Positions 44,172 through 52,852 of a DNA stretch of 64,000 nucleotides are shown here, one piece after another. Source of the stretch: CALFCX01 sp041650595 (GTDB lineage: Bacteria > Margulisbacteria > WOR-1 > JAKLHX01); contig JBAZKW010000008.1 in the NCBI GenBank assembly GCA_041650595.1, positions 1-64,000 on the forward strand, written 5' to 3'. How positions within the stretch are numbered: position 1 is the stretch's first letter; every line of letters starts with the position of its first letter. A program made the translations under genes and the position numbers. The notes beneath the pieces were generated by a model. That model did no database searches. It saw only the letters and a list, made by a program, of their open reading frames with translations, and had not been told where the DNA came from.

Positions 44172-45011
44172 ATGGTATCACGTGAAAAGCTCACTGAGAT
44201 CAAGGAAAAAGCCAGGCAGGTGCGGCTTGATATTATAGAGATGTTGGGCGGGTGCGGTTCCGGACATCCCGGCGGCTCTCTGTCCGTCGCGGATATTTTG
44301 GCTTCGCTCTATTTCTATAAAATGAAAGTGGATCCTAAACAGCCGGCTTGGGAAGACCGTGACAGGTTTGTACTCTCAAAAGGCCATGCCGCGCCGGCAC
44401 TTTATTCCGTGCTTTCTATTGCGGGTTTTTTTTCAAGGGATTATCTTAAAACATTGAGGCAGATAGGTTCGTCATTACAGGGACACCCCGACAAAACCAG
44501 CCTTGCCGGAATAGATATGTCGACAGGATCTCTCGGACAGGGACTTTCCATAGCAAACGGAATGGCGCTTGCCGCCCGCATGGACAACAAAAAATACCGC
44601 GTCTATTGCGTGATAGGCGACGGCGAATCGCAGGAAGGGCAGATCTGGGAGGCAGCGATGTCCGCCGGCCATTATAAGCTGGACAATCTCACTCTTATAC
44701 TTGACCACAACAAGCTCCAGATAGACGGAAGGGTAGAAGACATCAAAGGTATTGCTCCTGTAGCCGATAAATGGAAAGCTTTTCGATGGAATGTGATAGA
44801 CAAAGTTGACGGCCACAATATAGAACAACTGATAAGCGCTCTGGACAAGGCCGAGTCGTGTAAAGGAAAACCTTCAATAATAATAGCCGATACCGTAAAA
44901 GGCAAAGGGGTTTCCTTTATGGAGGACAACGTAGATTTTCACGGAAAAGCTCCCAACAAAGATGAGACAGGAAAAGCGCTCGGTGAGATAAGGAGCTGCA
45001 GTTGTGAATAG
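44172..45011 (+). CDS. Transketolase, N-terminal subunit
   Basis: About 279 residues forming the thiamine-diphosphate pyrophosphate-binding half of transketolase: GCGSGHPGGSLSVADILASLYF, KGHAAPALYSVL, GSLGQGLSIANGMALA and the ThDP motif GDGESQEGQIWEAA...DHNKLQIDG. Split transketolases of this kind are common in archaea and many bacteria. The downstream gene, overlapping by 8 nt, encodes the other half, so the two chains form the enzyme of the non-oxidative pentose phosphate pathway. Confidence 0.93.
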   Translation: MVSREKLTEIKEKARQVRLDIIEMLGGCGSGHPGGSLSVADILASLYFYKMKVDPKQPAWEDRDRFVLSKGHAAPALYSVLSIAGFFSRDYLKTLRQIGSSLQGHPDKTSLAGIDMSTGSLGQGLSIANGMALAARMDNKKYRVYCVIGDGESQEGQIWEAAMSAGHYKLDNLTLILDHNKLQIDGRVEDIKGIAPVADKWKAFRWNVIDKVDGHNIEQLISALDKAESCKGKPSIIIADTVKGKGVSFMEDNVDFHGKAPNKDETGKALGEIRSCSCE

Positions 45012-45960
45012 TGCAAGATTAGAAGCAACTCGTGATGCATACGGAAAGGCGCTAGTCGATCTTGGCAAAGACAACAAAGATGTCGTTGTGCTGGACGCGG
45101 ACCTTTCATGTTCCACAAAGACATCTACATTCCGCAAGGTTTTTCCTGAAAGGTTCATCAACTGCGGGGTAGCCGAACAGGACATGATATGTACCGCTGC
45201 AGGGCTTGCGGCTTCCGGAAAAATAGCTTTCGCGTCCACTTTTGCTGTATTCGGTTCCGGCAGAGCCTGGGACCAGGTAAGGATATCAGTCGCCTATCCG
45301 AGATTGAACGTAAAGATCGTAGTCACACATGGAGGGATCACTGTAGGCGAGGACGGGGCCACGCATCAAGCGCTGGAAGATATAGCAATAATGAGAGCTT
45401 TGCCTAATATGACCATTATCGTTCCGGCGGATTCTGTTGAGACTTACAAAACAATAAAAGCGGTGGCGGCTTTTCATGGGCCATCTTATGTGAGGCTCGG
45501 GAGGTCCGCAGTGCCGGTAATATCCGATTCTGTGGACCAGGACTTTATTATCGGTAAAAGCGTGTTGTATAGAGAGGGGATAGATGTCGCGATAATAGCC
45601 TGCGGAATAATGGTGGCAAAAGCTATCGATGCCTCCGAAGAACTCGCCAAAGAAGGGATCTCTGCAAGGGTCATAAATATGCATACCATAAAACCCATGG
45701 ACAAAACAGCAGTTATAAAAGCTGCCAAAGAAACAGGTGCTATAGTAACCGCCGAAGAACATTCCGTGATCGGAGGGCTCGGGAGCGCTGTCAGCGAGAT
45801 AGTATGCGAAGAATTTCCCGTGCCGGTAATAAAGATCGCTGTGGAAGATACGTTTGCCGAATCCGGCAAGCCGGACGATCTACTTGAAAAATACGGGCTC
45901 ACCGCCAAAGATATTGTTGCCGCGGCAAAAAGAGCCCTTTTACTTAAGAATAAAAAATGA
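45004..45960 (+). CDS. Transketolase, C-terminal subunit
   Basis: The 318-residue protein carries the pyrimidine-binding and C-terminal transketolase domains: VVLDADLSCSTKTSTF, FINCGVAEQDMICTAAGLA (with the catalytic Glu), THGGITVGEDGATHQ, and TAEEHSVIGGLGSAV. It starts with GTG at 45004 behind AAGGAG inside the end of the N-terminal subunit gene. Its stop overlaps the next gene by four bases. A DXP synthase-type partner is excluded by the lack of a fused N-terminal half. Confidence 0.93.
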   Translation: MNSARLEATRDAYGKALVDLGKDNKDVVVLDADLSCSTKTSTFRKVFPERFINCGVAEQDMICTAAGLAASGKIAFASTFAVFGSGRAWDQVRISVAYPRLNVKIVVTHGGITVGEDGATHQALEDIAIMRALPNMTIIVPADSVETYKTIKAVAAFHGPSYVRLGRSAVPVISDSVDQDFIIGKSVLYREGIDVAIIACGIMVAKAIDASEELAKEGISARVINMHTIKPMDKTAVIKAAKETGAIVTAEEHSVIGGLGSAVSEIVCEEFPVPVIKIAVEDTFAESGKPDDLLEKYGLTAKDIVAAAKRALLLKNKK

Positions 45961-46430
45961 ACGAAGATAAAAAACGCGTTTCATGGGACGCATATTTTAT
46001 GGAGATAACAAGAGTTATCGCCAAGCGGTCCACGTGCCTGAAAAGGAATGTCGGGGCAGTGATCGTCAGGGACAAAAGGGTCCTTTCCACCGGTTACAAC
46101 GGCGCTCCCAAAGGGCTGGCTCATTGTGAGATCGTCGGCTGCATAAGAAAAGAGATGAATATCCCTTCGGGCCAGCGCCACGAGCTGTGCCGCGGACTTC
46201 ACGCGGAACAGAATGCCATAATCCAGGCCGCATGGCATGGGGTCAAAATAGAAGGTTCTACCCTATATTGCACGCATCAGCCGTGCGTAATATGTGTTAA
46301 GATGATGATCAACGCGGGGATTAAACGGGTCGTCTTTGAAGGCGATTATCCGGATGACCTGGCCTCAAATATGCTTATAGAATCCGGGCTGGAGATATGC
46401 AAGTTCAACGAACAAGATCAGCAAGGATAA
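45957..46430 (+). CDS. dCMP deaminase family protein
   Basis: The 157-residue zinc deaminase has VSWDAYFMEITRVIAKRSTCLKRNVGAVIV, catalytic LHAEQNAIIQA and the zinc pair HQPCVICVKMM. This is the deoxycytidylate deaminase/ComEB type, converting dCMP to dUMP for thymidylate synthesis. The extra Cys/His-containing insertion (HCEIVGCIRKE) is also typical and binds a second zinc in several members. It is coupled to the transketolase gene by an ATGA overlap and followed 3 nt later by pheA. Confidence 0.92.
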   Translation: MNEDKKRVSWDAYFMEITRVIAKRSTCLKRNVGAVIVRDKRVLSTGYNGAPKGLAHCEIVGCIRKEMNIPSGQRHELCRGLHAEQNAIIQAAWHGVKIEGSTLYCTHQPCVICVKMMINAGIKRVVFEGDYPDDLASNMLIESGLEICKFNEQDQQG

Positions 46431-46433
46431 AAA

Positions 46434-47276
46434 ATGGCGGCACAAAAAATAGGTTATTTAGGTCCCAAAGGTACTTTTTCATACGAAGCCGCAAAAATGT
46501 ACGCGAAAAAGATTGACGGAGCCGAGCTGGTGGCATATTCCACATTGCATGACATCCTTTTTTCCGTGGACAGGGAAGATATCGAAAAGGGAATAGTCCC
46601 GGTTGAAAATTCCATCGAAGGCACCATTGGCGTGGTCCAGGATATGCTCGTAAAAGAAGTGGACCTTAAGATCTGCGGCGAATTGGTCCTGCCGGTAAGT
46701 GAATCTCTGATATGCAAAAATAAGATAAAATTAACGGATATAAGCGAGATACACTCCCATCCTCAGCCGCTGGAGCAGTGCAGGGGATGGTTGAGAAAAA
46801 ATATCCCTCAGGCAAGACTGATCCCTGCTCCAAGCACAGCCGAAGCCGCAAAAATAATTTCAGAATCAGACGATGACATGCTCTGCGCCATAGGTCCGGC
46901 GGGACTTTCCGAAATGTACGGCTTGCAGATAATTGAAAAGGATATTACCGATTATCACGACAACACCACCAGGTTTATCATCCTGTCAAAAACAGATAGC
47001 AAACCTACGGGAGAAGATAAAACTTCGATAGTCTTTTCTATTCTTGCGGACCGGCCAGGTGGCTTGTATTCGATCCTCGGGGAATTTTCTTCCCGCGGCA
47101 TAAATCTTACCAAAATAGAATCCCGGCCTTCAAAAAAAGCGCTCGGAGATTATTTCTTTTTCGTGGACATGGATGGGCACAGGACCGACAAAGACGTCGC
47201 GCAGGCGCTGTCCGATATTGTCAACAAAGTCGCTTTTATCAAGATACTCGGTTCCTATCCGAAAGGAGCGATATAA
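46434..47276 (+). CDS. pheA: Prephenate dehydratase
   Basis: The 280-residue protein forms phenylpyruvate from prephenate. It has the dehydratase domain (KIGYLGPKGTFSYEAA, VPVENSIEGTIGVVQDML, SHPQPLEQCRGWL, TTRFIIL) and a C-terminal ACT domain with the phenylalanine-binding GGLYSILGEFSSRGINLTKIESRP stretch, so feedback control by phenylalanine is expected. No chorismate mutase domain is fused. Confidence 0.95.
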   Translation: MAAQKIGYLGPKGTFSYEAAKMYAKKIDGAELVAYSTLHDILFSVDREDIEKGIVPVENSIEGTIGVVQDMLVKEVDLKICGELVLPVSESLICKNKIKLTDISEIHSHPQPLEQCRGWLRKNIPQARLIPAPSTAEAAKIISESDDDMLCAIGPAGLSEMYGLQIIEKDITDYHDNTTRFIILSKTDSKPTGEDKTSIVFSILADRPGGLYSILGEFSSRGINLTKIESRPSKKALGDYFFFVDMDGHRTDKDVAQALSDIVNKVAFIKILGSYPKGAI

Positions 47277-47277
47277 T

Positions 47278-47583
47278 ATGGCAGACAGAAAAGATTCCTT
47301 TTTCGGAGGGCTGCTCATCGGCTCGATCATCGGCGGGGCGGCCGCGTTCCTTTTGACCCCTTTTACAGGCGACGAGGCCAGAAAAAAACTGAAAGAAAAG
47401 ATCGGCGAATTCAAAGAAGGAGATCCCGAAAGGACCGAAAAAATCAAGGCTTCGGGACAGGAAGTGATAAGCAACACGATAGCTTCCATAGAAGAAGGAA
47501 TACAAAAGATCGCTTTGGCGATTGACGAGGCCAAAAAAGCGTCAGATGAAAAAAGGCAGGAGCTGGAAGGAGAAAATAAATGA
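47278..47583 (+). CDS. YtxH-type small protein
   Basis: The 101-residue protein starts MADRKDSFFGGLLIGSIIGGAAAFLLTPFTGDEARKKL in two parts: a Gly-rich transmembrane or membrane-associated segment, then a charged coiled coil. This is the YtxH pattern. It follows pheA with an AAAGGAG site and is coupled to the next gene by ATGA. Function of the family is not established; with its two neighbours it may form a membrane-associated assembly. Confidence 0.8.
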   Translation: MADRKDSFFGGLLIGSIIGGAAAFLLTPFTGDEARKKLKEKIGEFKEGDPERTEKIKASGQEVISNTIASIEEGIQKIALAIDEAKKASDEKRQELEGENK

Positions 47584-47978
47584 ACCTAAATCTTGTAGCC
47601 TCTGTCAGTCTGATCGCTTTGACGATCGGCCTGCTGGTCGTCCTTTGGTATTTGATCTCGATACTTGCCAATATCCGGAGGATACTCAAGCCGATAGACC
47701 GCATGACGACCGAACTTGAAAAAGAGTTCAAGCCGCTGTTGAACGACATGTCGGGCATCACCAGTTCTCTGAGAAATTTCCTGTCAAGGTTTGACAGGAT
47801 CACGGGGCTGATCTTCGGCAAGGCCGATCTTATGGCGCAGGGCGCCGAAAAGGTCTCATCATATTTACAGAAATTCATCAGCAACCCGAAAGTGGAGATC
47901 GAGTCGATCGGAGCCGGAATTAAGAAAGCGTTTGATGTATTATTAGGCAGAAAGGAGAACAAAGATGGGCAGGTTTAA
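47580..47978 (+). CDS. DUF948-like membrane protein
   Basis: The 132-residue protein has one N-terminal transmembrane helix (residues about 5-30) followed by an amphipathic helical region (ILANIRRILKPIDRMTTELEKEF, RNFLSRFDRITGLIF), like DUF948 proteins that usually sit next to YtxH genes in Firmicutes and Cyanobacteria. Role unknown. The last 14 nt overlap the next gene. Confidence 0.72.
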   Translation: MNLNLVASVSLIALTIGLLVVLWYLISILANIRRILKPIDRMTTELEKEFKPLLNDMSGITSSLRNFLSRFDRITGLIFGKADLMAQGAEKVSSYLQKFISNPKVEIESIGAGIKKAFDVLLGRKENKDGQV

Positions 47979-48195
47979 AGGTTTCTTGACCGGAGGGATA
48001 CTTGGAATGATAGCGGGAGTGCTTCTGGCGCCGAAAAAAGGGGAGGAGACGAGGCAGCAGCTCAAGGAAGAGAGCGATAAGCTTTCTGAAAAGGCAAAAC
48101 CCATAATCGAGCAGGCCAAACCGATCTTTGATCAGGCAAAGGCAAAAGCCTCCGAGATCATCGGAAAAACCAAGGATCTACTTAACAAGAATTAA
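47965..48195 (+). CDS. YtxH-type small protein (second copy)
   Basis: The 76-residue protein shows the same design as the first: MGRFKGFLTGGILGMIAGVLLAPKKGEE at the N-terminus in the YtxH manner, then a Lys/Glu-rich helix with repeated QAKPI and QAKAKA units. The start overlaps the DUF948-like gene and the stop overlaps the following ATG (TAATG), making a tight four-gene unit. Confidence 0.78.
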   Translation: MGRFKGFLTGGILGMIAGVLLAPKKGEETRQQLKEESDKLSEKAKPIIEQAKPIFDQAKAKASEIIGKTKDLLNKN

Positions 48196-49343
48196 TGGCC
48201 ACTCTTGGGCTAGCGGTAGATATAGGCACGAGCAATCTTGCCTCTTATATCGTCGATCTCGACAAGCCCAAAGACCGCTTTTATCTATCGATCAAGAACA
48301 GCCAGTCAAAACACGGCGCTGATGTCATTACGCGCCTCACTTTTGCTTCGGATAAGAAGAACGCGCGCATTCTTCAACAACTTCTTGTAAACGATCTAAA
48401 TAATCTGATCTATGCTTTATGCAAAAAGATAAGTATCAACAGGAAAAGATTGGGCCGGATCGTTGTCTCCGGAAATCCAATAATGTTGCACTTCCTTTTG
48501 GGTCTCAATGTCGACGGGTTCAAAACTTATCCGTACAGGTCAGAGATCAAAGGAATTGTTGAGATCTCAGCCGAAAAGATAGGTATAGCATCGTCCAAAC
48601 AGGCAAAACTTATAGTTTTGCCTGTGATCTCTCCATATATAGGTTCAGATGTAACGGCAGGAATACTATATTGCGGCATGAACAAGACTTCATCAAAAAA
48701 GATATTGATAGACCTTGGGACTAACGCGGAGATGGTGATAGGCAACAAAGACAATATGTTCGCGACATCAGCAGCTGCCGGCCCGGCTTTTAAAGGAAAA
48801 GATATCGTTCTTGGCTCTCATATGATATCAGCTGTAGCAAAAATGCTGAGGGGCGGGGAGATAGATAAGAACGGGAAGACCATGGATGCCGTCATTGCGA
48901 GGAGCTTAGCGACGAAGCAATCTCCTCCGTCTATGGGATTGCTTCGCCCCGATCGGATCGGGTCTCGCAATGACTGTCACGAAAGGGTCTCCCAACAAGA
49001 CATCCGCAGCTTCCAGCTTGCAAAGGGCGCGATTAACGCCGCGATAGAGATATTGCTGCAAAAATCCGGATATTCCGTTTCCGATATCAACAAAATATTG
49101 CTTGCAGGTCTATTTGGAGAAAAAATAGATATTCAGGACGCGATCGATACCGGTCTCATTCCTAAAGTCCAGAAAACTAAGGTTCGCAGTATAGGCAACA
49201 GCTCTCTCGAAGGCACAAAAATGGTATTACTAAAACCCGAGCTCCTTGCCGAAGCGGAAAATATTGCAAAAAGCGTTGTTCCAGTCGAACTTTCGATGGA
49301 AAAGGACTATCAGGAGAGATTTGTGAAAAATATGCTCTTTTAG
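48195..49343 (+). CDS. ASKHA-domain protein (DUF4445 / RACo-like) without ferredoxin domain
   Basis: The 382-residue protein has the actin-like ATPase motifs LAVDIGTSNLASYIVD near the N-terminus, VVSGNPIMLHFLLG, a second phosphate motif ILIDLGTNAEMVIG, and SAAAGPAFKG, matching the C-terminal domain of reductive activators of corrinoid proteins. Those normally carry an N-terminal 2Fe-2S domain, which is absent here. Residues 233-260 are encoded by an 84-bp MITE-like repeat (48891-48974) inserted in-frame before VSQQDIRSFQLAKGAI, a stretch conserved in the family. The gene is coupled to the YtxH unit by TAATG; its 3' end touches the convergent metallopeptidase-like gene. Confidence 0.78.
   Translation: MATLGLAVDIGTSNLASYIVDLDKPKDRFYLSIKNSQSKHGADVITRLTFASDKKNARILQQLLVNDLNNLIYALCKKISINRKRLGRIVVSGNPIMLHFLLGLNVDGFKTYPYRSEIKGIVEISAEKIGIASSKQAKLIVLPVISPYIGSDVTAGILYCGMNKTSSKKILIDLGTNAEMVIGNKDNMFATSAAAGPAFKGKDIVLGSHMISAVAKMLRGGEIDKNGKTMDAVIARSLATKQSPPSMGLLRPDRIGSRNDCHERVSQQDIRSFQLAKGAINAAIEILLQKSGYSVSDINKILLAGLFGEKIDIQDAIDTGLIPKVQKTKVRSIGNSSLEGTKMVLLKPELLAEAENIAKSVVPVELSMEKDYQERFVKNMLF
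48891..48974. repeat. MITE-like repeat inserted in-frame in the ASKHA gene
   Basis: Terminal inverted repeats GTCATTGCGAG / CTCGCAATGAC (11 of 11) enclose an inner inverted pair GAAGCAATC / GATTGCTTC. The 84-bp length equals 28 codons. Repeats with GTCATTGCGAGGAGCG-type ends are widespread in uncultured and anaerobic bacterial genomes, from general knowledge. No other copy is seen in this window. Confidence 0.82.
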
Positions 49344-50236
49344 AACACTCCAGTATTCCGATTCAAAATGCGTTCAAATCCGATAAAATATTCGGGACTA
49401 CATTGTTCTTCATTCCGATGTCTGCGAGCGAGATTATTAAGCTTCCCCCATTTTTCGGAGCCGATCGTCATTTCAATGCCATTTTCGAACCCGCGAAAAT
49501 ATGCATCCAAGAAATTTCCCTCACCGACAAGATCATAAATCAATTTTGCTGCTTTGACTTCATACATGTATGAAACCGGTCTAACAACATCGTTTCCGAA
49601 CGGCGCGGTCAGCACATTCAATAGTTCGGTAAAACCTTCCTCTATCGCTCTTTCTCTGAATCCAAAGGAATTTGCGTGCAACCACTCGTGCTTGATTGCG
49701 TGTTTGAAATATATGGACGGAAAAGTATGCGGAATAAAAATGGTGTTGGCGGGCGAAAAAAAATACGGTTTACTAAGGAACCCTGGAATGATCGGATGCG
49801 GGTTGCCTGACATCAAAACAACATCCGGTTCATTGTAATCATAACCCTTGCCGACAACAAAGGACCGCACTGATGCCCGCGTCCAACTGATTGCCGTTTT
49901 TTCCTGATCATTAGGGTCCCGGCGATTATTTATTGCGACTTGCGCACTTTCAATCAAACTTCTCAACCCTTTCCTGAGATCACCTTCAGAAATATCAGGG
50001 CGGACAATTAATGCCGTAGCCAGAAGATTTAGATCTCTGTTCATAATAGGCCGCAGTCCGATATTCATGTGGGAATGTGCTACCGCCCGGACAGAGTCAT
50101 AAATACCCCTGACGATTTTTCTTGACTCTTCAACTGAGCGCGCAGGCGCGTCTCTTCTCCTGCTCTTCCCAAAGGATTCTCTATGCAGCATCATTTGAAC
50201 CCGCAGTCCAGTCACAATCCGATTAACATCAAGCAT
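49340..50236 (-). CDS. Orphan protein with HEWLH zinc-metallopeptidase motif
   Basis: About 298 residues; not a family I can name. KHAIKHEWLHANSFGFRE contains HEWLH (residues 183-187), and the following AIEEGFTELLNV supplies Glu residues where gluzincins carry the third zinc ligand, so a metallopeptidase fold is likely. There is no signal peptide. The N-terminal third is basic and helical. The ATG at 50236 follows AGGAG; a GTG at 50248 is an alternative. It carries the sigma-28-like promoter, divergent from argS. Its stop overlaps the ASKHA gene by four bases on the opposite strand. Confidence 0.7.
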   Translation of the reverse strand: MLDVNRIVTGLRVQMMLHRESFGKSRRRDAPARSVEESRKIVRGIYDSVRAVAHSHMNIGLRPIMNRDLNLLATALIVRPDISEGDLRKGLRSLIESAQVAINNRRDPNDQEKTAISWTRASVRSFVVGKGYDYNEPDVVLMSGNPHPIIPGFLSKPYFFSPANTIFIPHTFPSIYFKHAIKHEWLHANSFGFRERAIEEGFTELLNVLTAPFGNDVVRPVSYMYEVKAAKLIYDLVGEGNFLDAYFRGFENGIEMTIGSEKWGKLNNLARRHRNEEQCSPEYFIGFERILNRNTGVF

Positions 50237-50300
50237 AATTATTGCCACTCCTGGACGTCAAATCGTCTCAATTTCCACTAGCGTCGCACTCTATCAATTA

Positions 50301-50330
50301 ATTTATCGAAAAAAACTTTCTTGAATTTCA
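50301..50330 (-). promoter_or_regulatory. Sigma-28-like promoter of the HEWLH gene
   Basis: Minus strand TGAAATT (50330-50324), 15 nt, CGATAAAT (50308-50301). It overlaps nothing coding and lies beside the argS extended -10 box on the other strand. Confidence 0.6.
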
Positions 50331-50334
50331 CTTA

Positions 50335-50343
50335 TGTTATAAT
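50335..50343 (+). promoter_or_regulatory. Extended -10 promoter of argS, leaderless
   Basis: TGTTATAAT is a perfect extended -10. The argS ATG at 50353 lies 9 nt after the box, with no Shine-Dalgarno site between. Confidence 0.72.
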
Positions 50344-50352
50344 TCGAGTAAC

Positions 50353-51927
50353 ATGAGGAGCGAAATAGTCAAGATAATAGAAAAAGCCACTGGGCTAAAA
50401 GACATCACACTTGAGTCCCCAAAAGAAAAAGCGCACGGCGATTTTTCTCTAAATATTGCTATGATGCTTGCAAAGCAGGAGAAAAAGCCGCCGCGCGAAG
50501 TAGCGCTTAAACTAAAGAAAAAGATAGAAAACGCCGATAAAAGCAACATTTTTAGTAAGATCGAGATCGCCGGCCCTGGATTCATCAATCTTTTTATCAA
50601 CGAAAGATTTGTTAGAAAGAGCTTCAAAAAAGTTCTTGAGGAAAAAGAGAATTTCGGAAAAAATAACATCGGAGAAAACAAAAAAGTCCTTGTTGAATTT
50701 GTGAGTGCCAATCCTACGGGCCCGCTCCATATAGGCCACGGGAGATGGGCCGCGATAGGGGACAGCCTGGCCAGGATACTTGTGTTCTGCGGCTGGCAAG
50801 TGTGCACCGAATTTTATGTGAACAATGTGGGCCGGCAGGTAAACCTTCTTATAGAATCGGTCAAGTCCGCTATGGACGGGCGCCCCGTTCCCGAAGACGG
50901 CTACAACGGCGCTTACATAAAAGATATCGCGGAAGAAGTCCGTTTCAAAAAGCCCGCCGATCTAAGGGGGTTTGTGTTAAATAAACTTTTGGCAGAGCAA
51001 AAAGCGACGCTCGCTGCTCTTTCCGTATATTTTGACAATTGGTTCTTTGAGAATACTCTGCACAACAGCGGATCCGTCAGAAAGACGGTTGACCTTTTAA
51101 TAGAAAGGGACGCTACTTACGAAAAGGACGGAGCGGTTTGGTTTAAGTCCGAATCTTACGGAGACGACAAAGACAGGGTACTGATGCGCGAGAACGGCGA
51201 GCCTACATATTTTTCGGCCGATATAGCCTATCATGCCGACAAGTTTAGAAGGGGTTTTGACCTTTTGGTAAACGTTTGGGGGACGGACCACCATGGTTAC
51301 GTAAAAAGGCTTCAGTCAGCGCTTGAAGCTTTGGGTCTGCCCAGCCAAAATCTTGAGATAATCATTGGCCAGCTTGTGGCTCTTTACAGGGGAAAAGAAC
51401 AGGTCCGCATGTCCAAGCGCACCGGCGATATGATCACGCTTAAGGAGGTAATAGACGAGATCGGCGCCGACGCGGCGAGATTTTTTCTCGTGATGACGGG
51501 CGCCGATACTCATATGGATTTTGACCTCGAACTTGCTAAAAAGAAGACGCTCGACAATCCGGTCTACTATGTACAATACGCTCATGCCCGCGTTTGCAAT
51601 ATAATCAAGAACAGCAATATGCCTTTGCCCGATCCAGAAGACGCGGACCTTTCATTGCTTGCGCAAGAGGCGGAAAAAGACCTGATGCTAAAGATCCTTG
51701 AACTTCCGGAAGAGCTGAAACTTTGCGCGCGCACCATGCAGCCGCACCATCTGGCAAGGTATGCCAGAGAGTTTGCCGCAGTCCTCCATTCTTATTACCA
51801 CAAATGCAGGGTGATCTGCGACGAACCGAAGCTTATGAAATCGCGTCTTGTACTTATGGAAGCCTCTCGAATTGTCCTGTCAAACATGCTAAAATTATTG
51901 GGAGTTTCGGCTCCGGAAAGGATGTAA
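50353..51927 (+). CDS. argS: Arginyl-tRNA synthetase
   Basis: The 524-residue class I enzyme charges tRNA-Arg. It has the Arg-tRNA N-terminal domain, the catalytic signature VEFVSANPTGPLHIGHGRWAAIGD (HIGH motif), WGTDHHGYV, the KMSKS-equivalent VRMSKRTGDMI, and the C-terminal DALR anticodon domain ending LKLLGVSAPERM. It is slightly short of the usual 550-580 residues but complete. It heads a run argS-ilvE-acpS-nnr-mlaEFD. Confidence 0.97.
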   Translation: MRSEIVKIIEKATGLKDITLESPKEKAHGDFSLNIAMMLAKQEKKPPREVALKLKKKIENADKSNIFSKIEIAGPGFINLFINERFVRKSFKKVLEEKENFGKNNIGENKKVLVEFVSANPTGPLHIGHGRWAAIGDSLARILVFCGWQVCTEFYVNNVGRQVNLLIESVKSAMDGRPVPEDGYNGAYIKDIAEEVRFKKPADLRGFVLNKLLAEQKATLAALSVYFDNWFFENTLHNSGSVRKTVDLLIERDATYEKDGAVWFKSESYGDDKDRVLMRENGEPTYFSADIAYHADKFRRGFDLLVNVWGTDHHGYVKRLQSALEALGLPSQNLEIIIGQLVALYRGKEQVRMSKRTGDMITLKEVIDEIGADAARFFLVMTGADTHMDFDLELAKKKTLDNPVYYVQYAHARVCNIIKNSNMPLPDPEDADLSLLAQEAEKDLMLKILELPEELKLCARTMQPHHLARYAREFAAVLHSYYHKCRVICDEPKLMKSRLVLMEASRIVLSNMLKLLGVSAPERM

Positions 51928-51931
51928 TAAA

Positions 51932-52843
51932 ATGAAACATGTGTTTTTTGAGGGTGAATTCACTGAATTTGAGAACGCAAAAGTATCGATCATGACCCAC
52001 GCGTTCAATTACGGGACCGCGGTTTTTGAGGGGATACGCGGCTACTGGAATACCGATAAAAAACAATTGTTCATTTTCAGGCTGGAAGAGCATTATAATC
52101 GTTTGGTCGACTCCTGCAAGTTTCTCAGGATAGAACAGCATTATCCCGTAAAAGAGCTCTGCGATATTACGGTAGACCTTGCCAAGCGCAACGGTTACAA
52201 AGAAGATATCTATATCAGGCCTTTGGCTTACAAGTCGGACAAAAAGATAGGGCTTGGGCTGGTAGGGGTTAGCGATGACCTGTGCATATATCTTGCGCCG
52301 TTCGGAGACTATATCGATATATCTAACGGCATACGTGTCTGCACTTCAACATGGCGCAGGACAGACGATATTTCCGCGCCTGCCAGGGCAAAGGCGACCG
52401 GAAACTATGTAAATTCTTCTCTCGCAAAATCCGAGGCTATAGAAGGCGGTTTTGAGGAGGCTATAATGCTCAGTCATGACGGCCATGTTTCTGAAGGCAG
52501 CGGTGAGAATATTTTTATGGTCAGGAATGGCAAAATCTTTACTCCTCCTGTTACCGATAATATACTCGAGGGGATAACAAGGGACAGCGTCATTCGGCTT
52601 GCCAAAGATAAATTGGGGATAGATATCATAGAGCGCTCAATAGACAGATCCGAACTGTATATTTGCGACGAACTATTCTTCTGCGGAACAGGCGCTCAGA
52701 TATCTCCGATAATAGAGGTGGACCGCAGGCTTGTAAGGCACGGCAAGGTCGGAGAAATAACTACAAAACTGCAAAAAGCTTATTTTTCGGTTGTCAGAGG
52801 CGACGATCCTAAGTACAAGGACTGGGTCACGCCGGTCTACTGA
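51932..52843 (+). CDS. ilvE: Branched-chain amino acid aminotransferase
   Basis: The 303-residue class IV PLP enzyme has FNYGTAVFEGIRGYW, the catalytic-Lys region ARAKATGNYVNSSLAKSEA, EAIMLSHDGHVSEGSGENIF and ELFFCGTGAQISPI. It transfers amino groups for Leu, Ile and Val synthesis. It begins 4 nt after argS behind GGAAAGGA. Confidence 0.94.
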   Translation: MKHVFFEGEFTEFENAKVSIMTHAFNYGTAVFEGIRGYWNTDKKQLFIFRLEEHYNRLVDSCKFLRIEQHYPVKELCDITVDLAKRNGYKEDIYIRPLAYKSDKKIGLGLVGVSDDLCIYLAPFGDYIDISNGIRVCTSTWRRTDDISAPARAKATGNYVNSSLAKSEAIEGGFEEAIMLSHDGHVSEGSGENIFMVRNGKIFTPPVTDNILEGITRDSVIRLAKDKLGIDIIERSIDRSELYICDELFFCGTGAQISPIIEVDRRLVRHGKVGEITTKLQKAYFSVVRGDDPKYKDWVTPVY

Positions 52844-52852
52844 AGGATTTAG

